DNA of 64,000 nt from Cobetia sp. cqz5-12. Lineage in GTDB: Bacteria > Pseudomonadota > Gammaproteobacteria > Pseudomonadales > Halomonadaceae. The notes below the pieces were generated by a model. It did not search any database. It was not told the origin of the DNA and was given only the letters and a program-made list of their open reading frames with translations. Below, piece after piece: positions 37,173 through 45,834 of the stretch (positions are counted from its first letter, which is position 1; the number at the start of each line of letters is the position of its first letter). The DNA lies in NCBI RefSeq assembly GCF_016495405.1, contig NZ_CP044522.1, positions 2,633,876 through 2,697,875 of the forward strand. The letters are read 5' to 3'. The translations under genes and the position numbers were made by a program.

Positions 37173-38009
37173 ATGAAGCCGACATCCATCATGATGGGGG
37201 GCCGCCTGGCGGCCCCTTTGCTTGTGTCCGGCGCATTGATGCTTGGGGGCTGCTCCGCACTTGAGCAGGGGCAGTTGGGGCAGACGGCCAGCGCAATACT
37301 CGGCAGCGATCAATTCGATGCCGAGCGCGCGCGCGCCCTGCCCTATGCCACGCTGCGCTTCAGCTATGACGGCAACACCGGGATGGTGGTGCTGGCGTCG
37401 CTGGAGACAGCGAACCGCAAAGACATGGACGCAACGGACGCGACCTACCAGCGAGAACCTACAGGGCTGACACCTCTGGCAGCCCTGCCCTCTTCCGCCA
37501 CGCCTGTTGAATCGAAGGCAAGCCAGCCTTCGAGCACGACAGAGCTGGCACGTTTTGAAACTGCAGATCATGCCTTCGTGCGTCTGGAGAACGGCTGGCT
37601 GAGCGGTACCGCCGGCTTTGACACCGACCTGCTGGACATGCGGCGCGACGCATCACTGGCCACGCTGATGTCAGCGCTGGAAAGGGGTGGCCCCACGCCC
37701 AGCTATGCGATTCACTCGCGCTGGCAGCGCGCTGATGGCATAGAGGGCTACGCCCAGGGTCAGGCAAGCTGGCAATGCGCGCCCCCCTCCGTACAGGCCT
37801 TGCCGTTGGGCGATCAGACAGTGGCTCAGTGTGAGGAAAACATCCTCTGGCAAGATGGCTCGCGTAGCGTCAATCGCTATGCAGTTGCTGCTGTGATTGA
37901 TCCCTCCGCGACTGATGCCAATGCGGCACCAAGAATCTGGGCGGCGGATGTTCAACCCTGGCCGGATTCCCATTACTGGAGCTGGGAGGTGGCGCGTGGC
38001 TGGTGGTAA
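37173..38009 (+). CDS. yjbF: YjbF/GfcB-like lipoprotein
   Basis: A 278-residue predicted lipoprotein: the signal peptide ends LMLGGCS. The family landmark is the early segment LPYATLRFSYDGNTGMVVLAS, and later DHAFVRLENGWLSGTAGFDTDL and a C-terminal region with WQDGSRSVNRYAV. YjbF and its capsule-locus paralogue GfcB are outer-membrane-directed lipoproteins needed for polymer export or assembly in an undefined way. It starts five bases after the yjbE-like gene without its own clear ribosome site, so translation is probably coupled. A variable Ser/Ala-rich insertion lies around residues 95-125. Confidence 0.82.
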   Translation: MKPTSIMMGGRLAAPLLVSGALMLGGCSALEQGQLGQTASAILGSDQFDAERARALPYATLRFSYDGNTGMVVLASLETANRKDMDATDATYQREPTGLTPLAALPSSATPVESKASQPSSTTELARFETADHAFVRLENGWLSGTAGFDTDLLDMRRDASLATLMSALERGGPTPSYAIHSRWQRADGIEGYAQGQASWQCAPPSVQALPLGDQTVAQCEENILWQDGSRSVNRYAVAAVIDPSATDANAAPRIWAADVQPWPDSHYWSWEVARGWW

Positions 38010-38118
38010 GTGCCAAGAATTTTTCTTTCAGCGCCAGGATCATGTTGCCCCGCCTGCACGAGTCGGCGGTGTATCGCTTGTCCATCGTGGTGCCGCTTCT
38101 CTTGTCCGCCGAGGTGTC

Positions 38119-39051
38119 GTGAAACGCTATCTGCATGAACGTCTGAAGGCCGCCCTTGGCGCAGCGTTGCTCGCATCTACTTGCGGTGTACTTCTATTGC
38201 CTGGCGCAGCGCTGGCCAGCGAGACTCCGACAGTATCGTCAGGCCTATCCCAAGACCAGGAGGCCTGCGCCCAGACACTGACCATCAGTGAGGCGCTATC
38301 GCGCCAGCTCGGCGTGCTGACCAATGCCAACGGTATCGAGTGGCCGCATGCGTTCGTGGCCACCCAGCAGACGCGCGACAGGACACGTGAGCTTGGGCGC
38401 CGCCTGTTCTTCGAGCTGCGTCAATTGAGCTCGCAGGCCGTCTTTGATGATCGACTGTCGGCTGAGGGGCTCAAGCACTGGATGCGCATCATCGGTCGCA
38501 CACCGGTCGAGGGACGTCAGGTCGGGCGGATCGATCCCATCGCTCTGTGGCGTTTTCCGCGCCTGGACATCCCGCTCACGACGGGCGACTGGATAGGCCA
38601 ATGCCAGACAGAGACTCGCATTCAACTCTGGAGTGCCGTTGGCGTGCGCCAGCTGGACTGGCGCCCCGGCCTGACGCTGCATGACGCCATCGCTGGCCTG
38701 CCGGGCGCGCAGGCGGACTCGGAACACGCCAGCGTCATCACGCTGGGCGGCAGAATCATCGTCCGCGGCATCAGCGCCTGGAATGATCAGCCCTATACGC
38801 TGGCGCCGGGTGACCGTGTCGTGGTCAACATGCCGCGTATCTCGGCGGCCGCCGCCTGGGTCAATCGCAGCCTGCCCGAGTGGTTGAGTCTGCAATGGCC
38901 GGGCAAGGAGTGCCGCAGCGTGGACGCCATCACCGGTGAGCCCCAGCAGCGCGACTATCTGCAGGTAGCGCGCCAATACGCTGAGGGTGATGACAGTAAT
39001 GAAAGTGATGACACGGACAGTGGCGCGCACCCTCAGGGCGAGACTCCATGA
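38119..39051 (+). CDS. yjbG: YjbG/GfcC-like capsule biosynthesis protein
   Basis: A periplasmic protein of the GfcC family. The start is a GTG at 38119, giving a clear signal peptide (KRYLHERLKAALGAALLAS... GAALASE); the frame is open further upstream but overlaps yjbF and reads as noise there. The mature part has ARRLFFELR-like, LPLTTGDWIG-type and PGLTLHDAIAGLPGA segments typical of GfcC, whose domains resemble the SLBB folds of Wza. At about 310 residues it is longer than E. coli YjbG (245) because of an acidic C-terminal tail (EGDDSNESDDTDSG). Its stop overlaps the yjbH start (ATGA). Confidence 0.78.
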   Translation: MKRYLHERLKAALGAALLASTCGVLLLPGAALASETPTVSSGLSQDQEACAQTLTISEALSRQLGVLTNANGIEWPHAFVATQQTRDRTRELGRRLFFELRQLSSQAVFDDRLSAEGLKHWMRIIGRTPVEGRQVGRIDPIALWRFPRLDIPLTTGDWIGQCQTETRIQLWSAVGVRQLDWRPGLTLHDAIAGLPGAQADSEHASVITLGGRIIVRGISAWNDQPYTLAPGDRVVVNMPRISAAAAWVNRSLPEWLSLQWPGKECRSVDAITGEPQQRDYLQVARQYAEGDDSNESDDTDSGAHPQGETP

Positions 39052-41345
39052 GCGACGCGACAATGACACAGCAGGACGCCTCGTGCTCAGGCAGGCAAAG
39101 GATGGCAGCAGACAGCATGGATCATTCGCACTTCACTTCCATGGCGCCGGCGCGTGCCCGGCTTATCCCCTTGACGCGCGCCATCCGGCAACTGGCCATG
39201 CTCAGTGCGGGCATGCTGCTGGCCCCGATGAGCTACGCCGGCCTGCTGGATGGTCCGCAGCCGATAGAGACGCGTCTCAGCGGCCTGGGACACGGGCAAT
39301 CGGATTTCGGCGGCGTCGGCCTGATGCAGACCCCGACCGCGCGCATGCAGAAGCCGGGCAGCATTCACTTCTCCTATAGCCAGGTCGAACCGTATCAGCG
39401 CTATAACGTCAGCCTGCAGCCGCTCGACTGGCTGGAGGTCGGCTTTCGCTACACGGAAGTCACCAACCGCCTGTATGGCGAAGCCATCGCCGGTGACCGC
39501 GACTACCTGGACAAGGGTGTCGATGCCAAGTTCCGACTTTGGGAAGAGAGCCGTTATCTGCCTGAAGTCGCGGTCGGCCTGCGCGACATGGGCGGTACCA
39601 GCCTGTTCGGCAGTGAATACCTGGTCGCCAGCAAGCGCTGGTATGACCTCGACTTCACGTTGGGGCTGGGCTGGGGCTATCTCGGCTCACGCGGTGACAT
39701 CAGCAACCCGCTTGGCTGGGTGCGTGACAGCTACAACGACCGTCCCGGCCGTGGCGAGACCGGCGGTGACCAGGGCGGTGAGTTCTCACTCAACAGCCTG
39801 TTCAAGGGCGATGTCGGTATCTTCGGCGGTGTGGAATGGCAGACCCCATGGGACCCGCTGGTGCTGATGGCAGAGCTTGATGGCAATGACTATCAGAGTG
39901 AGCCACAGGACAACGATCAAGCGCAGGACAGCCCGATCAACCTGGGTGCCCGCCTGAGCGTGACCGACAACCTCACCGTCAAGGCCGGCTGGGAGCGTGG
40001 CAATACCGCGATGTTCGGCGTCAATTTCGGGGTGGATCTCGCCGGGCTCTCGCAGGCCAAGCTGGATAGCCCGCCGGAGCGCCTGAAGGCCGAAGCCCCC
40101 ACGCGCAACCAGGTCAGCTGGCCTGAGCTTTCCCGCGAGATCCAGGCGCAATCCGGCATTCGGGTCGATAGCCTGTCCCGCGAAGGCACGGCGCTGATCG
40201 TCAGTGGCGAGAGTACGCGTTTCCGCTCTACCGCTCAGGCCGAAGGCCGTGCCAACCGCGTGCTGCACAACCGACTGGATGACTATTTCGAGAGCTTCCA
40301 TTACCGCCTGCGCTCCGGGGGGCTGGATACTCGGGAAGATGTCCACCAGCGCGCCGATATCGTCAACGCCGGTCACGATGCCCGCCAGCAGCTGCGCTAT
40401 ACCCACAGCGTCTATGCATTGGCGGCCACCGAGCCGACCAATGGGGATGGTGAAGGTGCGGCCCGCTATACCGGTGAAAAGGTGCTGCTCGAGAATCCTG
40501 ATGATCGCTGGAGCGCTGGCTTCTCACCTGGCCTCAACCAGAACATCGGCGGCCCGGATGGCTATCTGTATCAGGCCTACCTGCGTGGCTCGGCCGCCTG
40601 GCGTACCGATCGCCACGGCTGGCTCTCCGGCTCGGCACAGCTGACCCTGTTCGACAACTTCGACAAGTTCGATTACATCTCGGACTCCAAGCTGCCCAGG
40701 GTTCGCTCCTATATCGGTCGCTACATCGAAGAGACCGACGTCGGTATCGACAACCTGCAGTACACCCGCACTCACCAGTTCGGGCGTGATTGGTACGGCA
40801 TGGCCTACGGCGGCATTCTGGAGATGATGTATGCCGGTGTCGGCGCCGAGGTGCTCTATCGCCCGCTTGGCTCTCCACTGGCATACGGGGTCGATGTGAA
40901 CTGGGTCAAGCAGCGCGAGTTCGATCAGCAGTTCGGGTTGCGCGATTACTCGACCACCACTGGTCATGCCAGCATCTACTGGGATACCGGCTATGAAGAC
41001 GTGCTGGCCAAGGCCAGCTTCGGCCGCTACCTGGCACAAGATGTCGGCATGACGCTGGATGTTTCACGCGGCTTCGCCAATGGCGCACGCATGGGTGCCT
41101 GGGCCACCTTCACCGATGCCGGCGACGACTTCGGCGAGGGTAGCTTCGACAAGGGCCTCTACATCGTGCTGCCGCTGGATGCGTTCTTCATGCACTCCAG
41201 CCGTGACACTGTCGGCCTGGCCTGGAACCCGCTGACCCGCGATGGTGGCGCTCGCCTCAATCGCAAGTTCAGCCTGTATGACATGACCAGCTATCGCGAC
41301 ATGGATGACTACTGGCGTGGCTTCGCCTCACAGGTATGGAAGTGA
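39048..41345 (+). CDS. yjbH: YjbH/GfcD-like outer-membrane beta-barrel protein
   Basis: A 765-residue protein of the DUF940 family, predicted to form outer-membrane beta-barrels for exopolysaccharide secretion. A signal peptide follows a long polar N-terminus (cleavage near MSYAGLLDG); the first strongly conserved stretch is GVGLMQTPTARMQKPGSIHFSYS. Alternating aromatic beta-strand patterns continue to the C-terminus, which ends in WRGFASQVWK. An internal ATG at 39117 would give a more usual signal peptide, but ATG 39048 overlaps the yjbG stop, suggesting coupling. Last gene of the yjb operon, followed by a long hairpin. Confidence 0.85.
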   Translation: MSDATMTQQDASCSGRQRMAADSMDHSHFTSMAPARARLIPLTRAIRQLAMLSAGMLLAPMSYAGLLDGPQPIETRLSGLGHGQSDFGGVGLMQTPTARMQKPGSIHFSYSQVEPYQRYNVSLQPLDWLEVGFRYTEVTNRLYGEAIAGDRDYLDKGVDAKFRLWEESRYLPEVAVGLRDMGGTSLFGSEYLVASKRWYDLDFTLGLGWGYLGSRGDISNPLGWVRDSYNDRPGRGETGGDQGGEFSLNSLFKGDVGIFGGVEWQTPWDPLVLMAELDGNDYQSEPQDNDQAQDSPINLGARLSVTDNLTVKAGWERGNTAMFGVNFGVDLAGLSQAKLDSPPERLKAEAPTRNQVSWPELSREIQAQSGIRVDSLSREGTALIVSGESTRFRSTAQAEGRANRVLHNRLDDYFESFHYRLRSGGLDTREDVHQRADIVNAGHDARQQLRYTHSVYALAATEPTNGDGEGAARYTGEKVLLENPDDRWSAGFSPGLNQNIGGPDGYLYQAYLRGSAAWRTDRHGWLSGSAQLTLFDNFDKFDYISDSKLPRVRSYIGRYIEETDVGIDNLQYTRTHQFGRDWYGMAYGGILEMMYAGVGAEVLYRPLGSPLAYGVDVNWVKQREFDQQFGLRDYSTTTGHASIYWDTGYEDVLAKASFGRYLAQDVGMTLDVSRGFANGARMGAWATFTDAGDDFGEGSFDKGLYIVLPLDAFFMHSSRDTVGLAWNPLTRDGGARLNRKFSLYDMTSYRDMDDYWRGFASQVWK

Positions 41346-41418
41346 TCCTGGCCGCGAGCTGACTTCTGCTCTCGCAGACAACGTCCGGTCGTGCTGAAGT
41401 TTCCTTCCGTCATCTGCC

Positions 41419-41469
41419 GTGCCAACGACAAGGCCCCGATCCTCTGGATCGGGGCCTTGTCGTTGGCAC
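41419..41469. terminator. 23-bp perfect hairpin, bidirectional terminator
   Basis: Positions 41419-41441 and 41447-41469 are perfect inverted copies around the loop CTCTG. It lies between the convergent yjbH and poxB genes. As at 16834, no T-run follows on either side. Confidence 0.75.
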
Positions 41470-41541
41470 CTTCTGGTCTGCGCCTTCACTCATGCCTTCT
41501 TGAGTGAAGGCATGAGTGGACCACAATCTCTCGCGCCATAC

Positions 41542-43272
41542 TCAGCGACCGGTGAAGTTGTTGCGCACCAGATCGACCACATCATCCATGCGCCCATTGA
41601 GCACCGCCTTGGCGGAGTAGAGTGCGGTGGAGGCGACCTGCCCGGCTTCGATATGTGGCGGCATCACCAGCTCCATGCGGTTGACCTTGACCTCGAGAAT
41701 GCCGGGGCCTTCCTGGGCCAGCAGGCTCTGCACTGCCTCATCCAGCTCGTGCTTCTCCTCGACACGACGCCCCCACAGCCCCATGGACTGGGCGACCAGC
41801 GAGAAGTCGGGGTTCTCGAGTTCGGTGTAGGTATCCAGGATGCCCTCGACCTTCTGCTCGAGCTCCACGAAGCCCAGCGTGCTGTTGTTGAAGATGACGA
41901 TCTTGAGCGGGATCTTTTCCTGCTTGAGAGTCAGCAGGTCCCCCATCAGCATCGACAGACCGCCATCACCGCACATGGCGATCACCTGACGCTCAGGGTA
42001 GGCCTTCTGGATGCCGATTCCCTGAGGGTAGGCATTGGCCATGGTGCCATGCATCAGACTTGGCAGCGTGCGGCGCTTGCCGTTGGCGCGGATATGACGC
42101 AGACACCACACCATGGGGCTGCCGCCATCGGCGGTGAAGACGGCATCCTCACTGGCATGGCGGTCCAGCGCCAGGGTCAGCTCCTGCGGGTGAATCAGAT
42201 GCTCATCGTCGGAGGTGACGGCGGCCTCATCGCGCGCCTCGAGATATTTCTTGCGGCAGCTGTCCAGCCAGCCGCTGTCATCACGCGGGTCCACGCGGGT
42301 CAGCAGCGCGTCACAGGTGTCCTTGACGCTACCGACGACACCAAGATCCACCGGATGACGGATACCGATCTTGCCGGGGTCGAGATCCACCTGAATCACG
42401 GTGGCCTTGTCCGGATAGAACTGGGACCAGGCAAAGCTGCAGCCCAGCAGCAGCAAGGTGTCACATTCCGCGACGGCCTCGTAGCCGCCTTGAAGCCCGA
42501 ACACGCCTGTCATGCCGACTTCGAGTTCATTGTTGGGCTCGATGAAGTCCTTGGCACGCGACGTCCACGCCACTGGCGCCTTGAGGCGACGTGCCAATGC
42601 CAGCACTTCTTCCTGCGCATCCTGACAACCGACCCCGGCGTAGATCGACACCTTGCCCGGCTGATTGAGCGCCTCGGCGACGGCGGCCAGCTCCTGCTCA
42701 CCCGGACAGATCACCGGCGAGAAGCGGTGGGCGCGCCAGGGCAGCGAGCCCTTGGGCTTCTGCGGGAAAAGGTCTCCCGGGACGATCAGCACCGCGACTC
42801 CACCTTCCGCCAGCGCCTTCTGCGCCGCGATGGCCACCATGCGGCGAGCATTCTCGGGATTGGTCAGGTATTCACAGAACACACTGTACTGGGAATAAAG
42901 CGCCTTCTGATCCACATCCTGCGGGAAGCCCACGCCCATCTCGGCGGTATCGATCTGCGAGGCGATGAACACCACCGGTGCCCCATTGCGATGCGATTCG
43001 ATCAGACCATTGAGAAAGTGGGTACTCCCCGGGCCACAGGTGCCGGCACAGCAGGTCAGCTCCCCGCTGATGAAGGACTCGCCCCCTGCCGCGAAGCCGG
43101 CCACCTCTTCATGCCGCACATGCACCCACTCCATCTCCGAGCGCCGAATGGCGTCGGTGAAGTGATTGATGGTATCGCCGACGATGCCGTAACAGCGCTT
43201 GGCACCTGCCTCGAGCAGGGATTCGGTGATGATCTCGGAGACGCTATGTGCTGAAGAATGGGACTTGGACAT
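41542..43272 (-). CDS. poxB: pyruvate oxidase (ubiquinone), PoxB-like
   Basis: A ThDP- and FAD-dependent enzyme that converts pyruvate to acetate and CO2, passing electrons to ubiquinone at the membrane. 576 residues, near E. coli PoxB (572). The ThDP-activating Glu lies in RHEEVAGFAAG, the ThDP/Mg motif is GDGGLSMLMG...IFNN, and the C-terminal region (LYSAKAVLNGRMDDVVDLVRNNF) aligns with the PoxB membrane-binding tail. I start at ATG 43272, with AAGGAAA eight bases upstream; the frame is open to 43326. It stands alone, flanked by hairpins and a long upstream gap. A related ThDP decarboxylase with another keto acid cannot be ruled out. Confidence 0.82.
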   Translation of the reverse strand: MSKSHSSAHSVSEIITESLLEAGAKRCYGIVGDTINHFTDAIRRSEMEWVHVRHEEVAGFAAGGESFISGELTCCAGTCGPGSTHFLNGLIESHRNGAPVVFIASQIDTAEMGVGFPQDVDQKALYSQYSVFCEYLTNPENARRMVAIAAQKALAEGGVAVLIVPGDLFPQKPKGSLPWRAHRFSPVICPGEQELAAVAEALNQPGKVSIYAGVGCQDAQEEVLALARRLKAPVAWTSRAKDFIEPNNELEVGMTGVFGLQGGYEAVAECDTLLLLGCSFAWSQFYPDKATVIQVDLDPGKIGIRHPVDLGVVGSVKDTCDALLTRVDPRDDSGWLDSCRKKYLEARDEAAVTSDDEHLIHPQELTLALDRHASEDAVFTADGGSPMVWCLRHIRANGKRRTLPSLMHGTMANAYPQGIGIQKAYPERQVIAMCGDGGLSMLMGDLLTLKQEKIPLKIVIFNNSTLGFVELEQKVEGILDTYTELENPDFSLVAQSMGLWGRRVEEKHELDEAVQSLLAQEGPGILEVKVNRMELVMPPHIEAGQVASTALYSAKAVLNGRMDDVVDLVRNNFTGR

Positions 43273-43914
43273 GGGGGCGCTTTCCTTTTCCGTGGAGTTG
43301 CGGTGAAGGATGAGCAATGCATTCACTCATTCGAATAAACAGTACATAAGACGTTGGGATGCCCCGAGGAATTGCAATGGTGGGGGCACAAGACACAAGT
43401 GGCACACGGCGTTGCGTGCAGTGGGGCCGGAGTCAAAATTTTCTTCCACTTCCAAGCCGATTCCCCTACTGCTCTCCCTGTTCCCTGCTCGCTGCTCTCT
43501 TTCCCCCCTCCCTCTCTACTCCCATCCCTCTCTATTCCCATCCCGACCTCTGTCCACTGAGCTGCCAGCATCGGACCGGGCTGCGTATCGGCGTTAATTT
43601 CGCTGTATTTCAATGAGTTGATGTCGACATGGAATTACTTTACATGTAAATGAAAAAATAACTAAAAATTTCACTTGCGCGATTCATGCCGCCGTCTATT
43701 TTCACTTGTGACGCGAGAGAATTCATCGAGTGCTGTATGAGCTGCAGCGCAATCACTGACGATGAATGGGGACCTTGCCGCTTCGATGAATGGCGAAGTC
43801 CCAGCCCCCGCTCCCATGACAACAATAAAATCTGCTCTCGATATTCCTGTCGGCTTGTCAGGTGTCTGACGAGATCTGGCTGGAGCATCAGGGCCCCTTC
43901 CTGGAGGCATCCCA
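43273..43914. other. 642-bp gap with polypyrimidine tract, divergent promoters
   Basis: No gene is supported. The stretch must carry promoters for poxB (-) and the BCCT gene (+). From about 43466 to 43557 the + strand is nearly all C and T, and contains a perfectly adjacent 16-base pair of copies (CCCTCTCTACTCCCAT at 43510-43525, CCCTCTCTATTCCCAT at 43526-43541). The 43620-43680 part is AT-rich. Confidence 0.6.
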
Positions 43915-45660
43915 GTGACAGCAACACGCAATCCCGCAGCGGCTGAGCACGCTGGCAGCAATGGCGTTCCGCGCTCGTCCGGTCTGCTTGGCGACTACGA
44001 CAAGGGGCTGTTCTGGCCCGTTCTCAGCATCTACACCCTGATCATGATCTACGCCCTGGCGGCACCGGAGCAGACCGGCGCGGCGCTGTCCGGCATACGT
44101 GACTTCCTGATCTTCAACTTCGGTTGGAGCTTCGTGCTCGGGGTCGCCGCGACACTGATCTTCAGCTTCTATCTGTTGCTCAGCCCCTTTGGCGGCATCC
44201 GGCTGGGGCCGGACGACTCGCGCCCTGAATTCAGCTATGTGGCGTGGATCTCGATGATCTTCAGCTGCGGACTGGGCATCGGCTTCGTGTTCTTCAGCGT
44301 CGCCGAGCCATTGACGCATCTCTACACCTCCTCGCATGTGCAGGACCTCAATCAAGTCGGCCAGCAGGCCGGGGTATCGACCGCGATTCTCGACACCTTG
44401 ATGGACTGGGGCATGAATGGCTGGGCACTGTTTGCCGTGGCCGCCTGGGCCATCGCCTTTCCGGCCTATCGCCTGGGGCAGCCGCTGACGGTCGCCACCG
44501 GCCTCTACGGTCTTCTGGGAGAGCGTTGCAACAGCAGCCTGTGGGGCAAGCTTGCCAACGGGCTGGGCGTGATCGGCACCATCGGCGGCAATGCCACCAT
44601 GATCGGCCTGGGCGTCACCTCCATCAGCTATGCCTTGAAGGTGCTGTTCGGGCTCGAGTTCGGTGCCTTCGGTCAGGCCATGGTGATGCTGGTGATCATC
44701 ATCGCCTACGTGGCATCGGCGGCGACCGGCATCGAGCGCGGCATCAAGTACCTCAGCCTGCTCAACATGGTCATGGCCGGCGCCATCTTGCTGGCGCTGC
44801 TGGCCTTCGGTCATGCACCGGCGCAGTACCTGTTGAACATGATCACCCAGCAGTTCGGTGACTACTTCGGCTCGGTGTTCGTCACTCAGTTCTGGACCGA
44901 CGCGGGCAGCTTCGAACAGCGCGAATGGGTGGGCTGGTGGATGATCTTCTACTGGCTCTGGTACATCTCCTATATCCCCTTCTGCGGCGGCTTCATCGCG
45001 CGCATCTCCCGTGGCCGTACCCTGCGCGAATTCGTGTTCGGCGTGGTGGTGGTGCCGATGCTGCTGTCGATCGTGTGGTTCAGCATCTGGGGTGGCTCGG
45101 CCGGATATGCCGAGGTCAATCAGATCGTGCCGCTATGGGAGAGCGTGCAGGGCAACCCGGAATCCGGCATCTACCTGTTGCTGCAGAGCATGCCCGGCGG
45201 CTGGTGGCTGTGCCTCGCGGTGCTGTTCAACATCGTCGTCTTCGCCGTCACCACCTCGGATTCGGCCTCGTTCTTCTCGGCCATGCAGGTCTCCAATGGC
45301 AACGAGAATCCGAAGATCCTGATGCGTCTGCTGTGGGGCGTGATCATCGGTGTCACCGGCATCGTCTTCCAGCTCGCCGGAGGCTTCAACGCCATCAAGA
45401 GCCTGGCGATCGTGGTCGGTGCGCCCTTCTTCCTCGTCAGCATCGCCTACATGTTCTCGGTCTATCGCATGCTCAAGGCGACCCACGAGCAGCCGGCGAC
45501 GGCCATGCAACCGGCCCCTCAGGCCAGACCGATGCCTGCGGACACTGCCGCGCCAGAAGCCTCGAGCGCTGCCACACCCGCCACGCCAGCTAGTACGCCC
45601 ACGTCAACACCGCACGCCCTCCCGGGATCGGGAAGCCAACCCATCCCGGGCGCGACCTGA
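43915..45660 (+). CDS. BCCT-family transporter
   Basis: A 581-residue secondary transporter of the betaine/carnitine/choline family with about 12 spans. The family segments are GIRLGPDDSRPEFSYVAWISMIFSCGLGIGFVFFSVAEP and YWLWYISYIPFCGGFIARISRGRTLREF. The Trp-rich substrate-site segment WGWW is not typical here, and substrate is unclear. The start is a GTG with GGAGG seven bases upstream. A long Pro/Ala/Thr-rich cytoplasmic tail (about 75 residues) ends the protein. Probably functions with the FAD oxidoreductase 174 bases downstream, suggesting uptake of an amine or betaine for oxidation rather than osmoprotection alone. Confidence 0.85.
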   Translation: MTATRNPAAAEHAGSNGVPRSSGLLGDYDKGLFWPVLSIYTLIMIYALAAPEQTGAALSGIRDFLIFNFGWSFVLGVAATLIFSFYLLLSPFGGIRLGPDDSRPEFSYVAWISMIFSCGLGIGFVFFSVAEPLTHLYTSSHVQDLNQVGQQAGVSTAILDTLMDWGMNGWALFAVAAWAIAFPAYRLGQPLTVATGLYGLLGERCNSSLWGKLANGLGVIGTIGGNATMIGLGVTSISYALKVLFGLEFGAFGQAMVMLVIIIAYVASAATGIERGIKYLSLLNMVMAGAILLALLAFGHAPAQYLLNMITQQFGDYFGSVFVTQFWTDAGSFEQREWVGWWMIFYWLWYISYIPFCGGFIARISRGRTLREFVFGVVVVPMLLSIVWFSIWGGSAGYAEVNQIVPLWESVQGNPESGIYLLLQSMPGGWWLCLAVLFNIVVFAVTTSDSASFFSAMQVSNGNENPKILMRLLWGVIIGVTGIVFQLAGGFNAIKSLAIVVGAPFFLVSIAYMFSVYRMLKATHEQPATAMQPAPQARPMPADTAAPEASSAATPATPASTPTSTPHALPGSGSQPIPGAT

Positions 45661-45737
45661 GCGGCATGATGCGCCTCACGTCGACTCGGGCAGGCAGAGA
45701 CCCCACAGCGCAACGCGCCTGGACAAGGACCGCCATT

Positions 45738-45817
45738 GATCGCCAATGACATTGATCACCGACAACCACGATCACCAATGACAACGATCACCAATGACAA
45801 CGATCGCCAACAACAAC
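45738..45817 (+). repeat. five 16-bp tandem repeats in the leader of the oxidoreductase gene
   Basis: GATC starts units at 45738, 45754, 45770, 45786 and 45802, an exact 16-base period. Units 3 and 4 are identical (GATCACCAATGACAAC); the others differ at a few bases. The array ends 17 bases before the next start codon, inside its untranslated leader. Confidence 0.9.
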
Positions 45818-45834
45818 ACGGATGGTGACCCACG

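Noticed and set aside
36372..37571. 399-residue antisense open frame rich in Pro-Ser-Gly-Val
   Set aside because: It is the mirror of the Gly/Asp repeat gene; no ribosome site, and the antisense repeat arises simply because the 30-bp unit has no stops in other frames.
41419..43254. 611-residue open frame opposite poxB
   Set aside because: poxB on the other strand has clear ThDP motifs; this frame has no family resemblance and begins in a terminator hairpin.
45621..45650. CCCGGGAT/ATCCCGGG inverted repeat at the end of the BCCT gene
   Set aside because: It lies inside coding sequence with no T-run; it could affect the message but is too weak to call a terminator.
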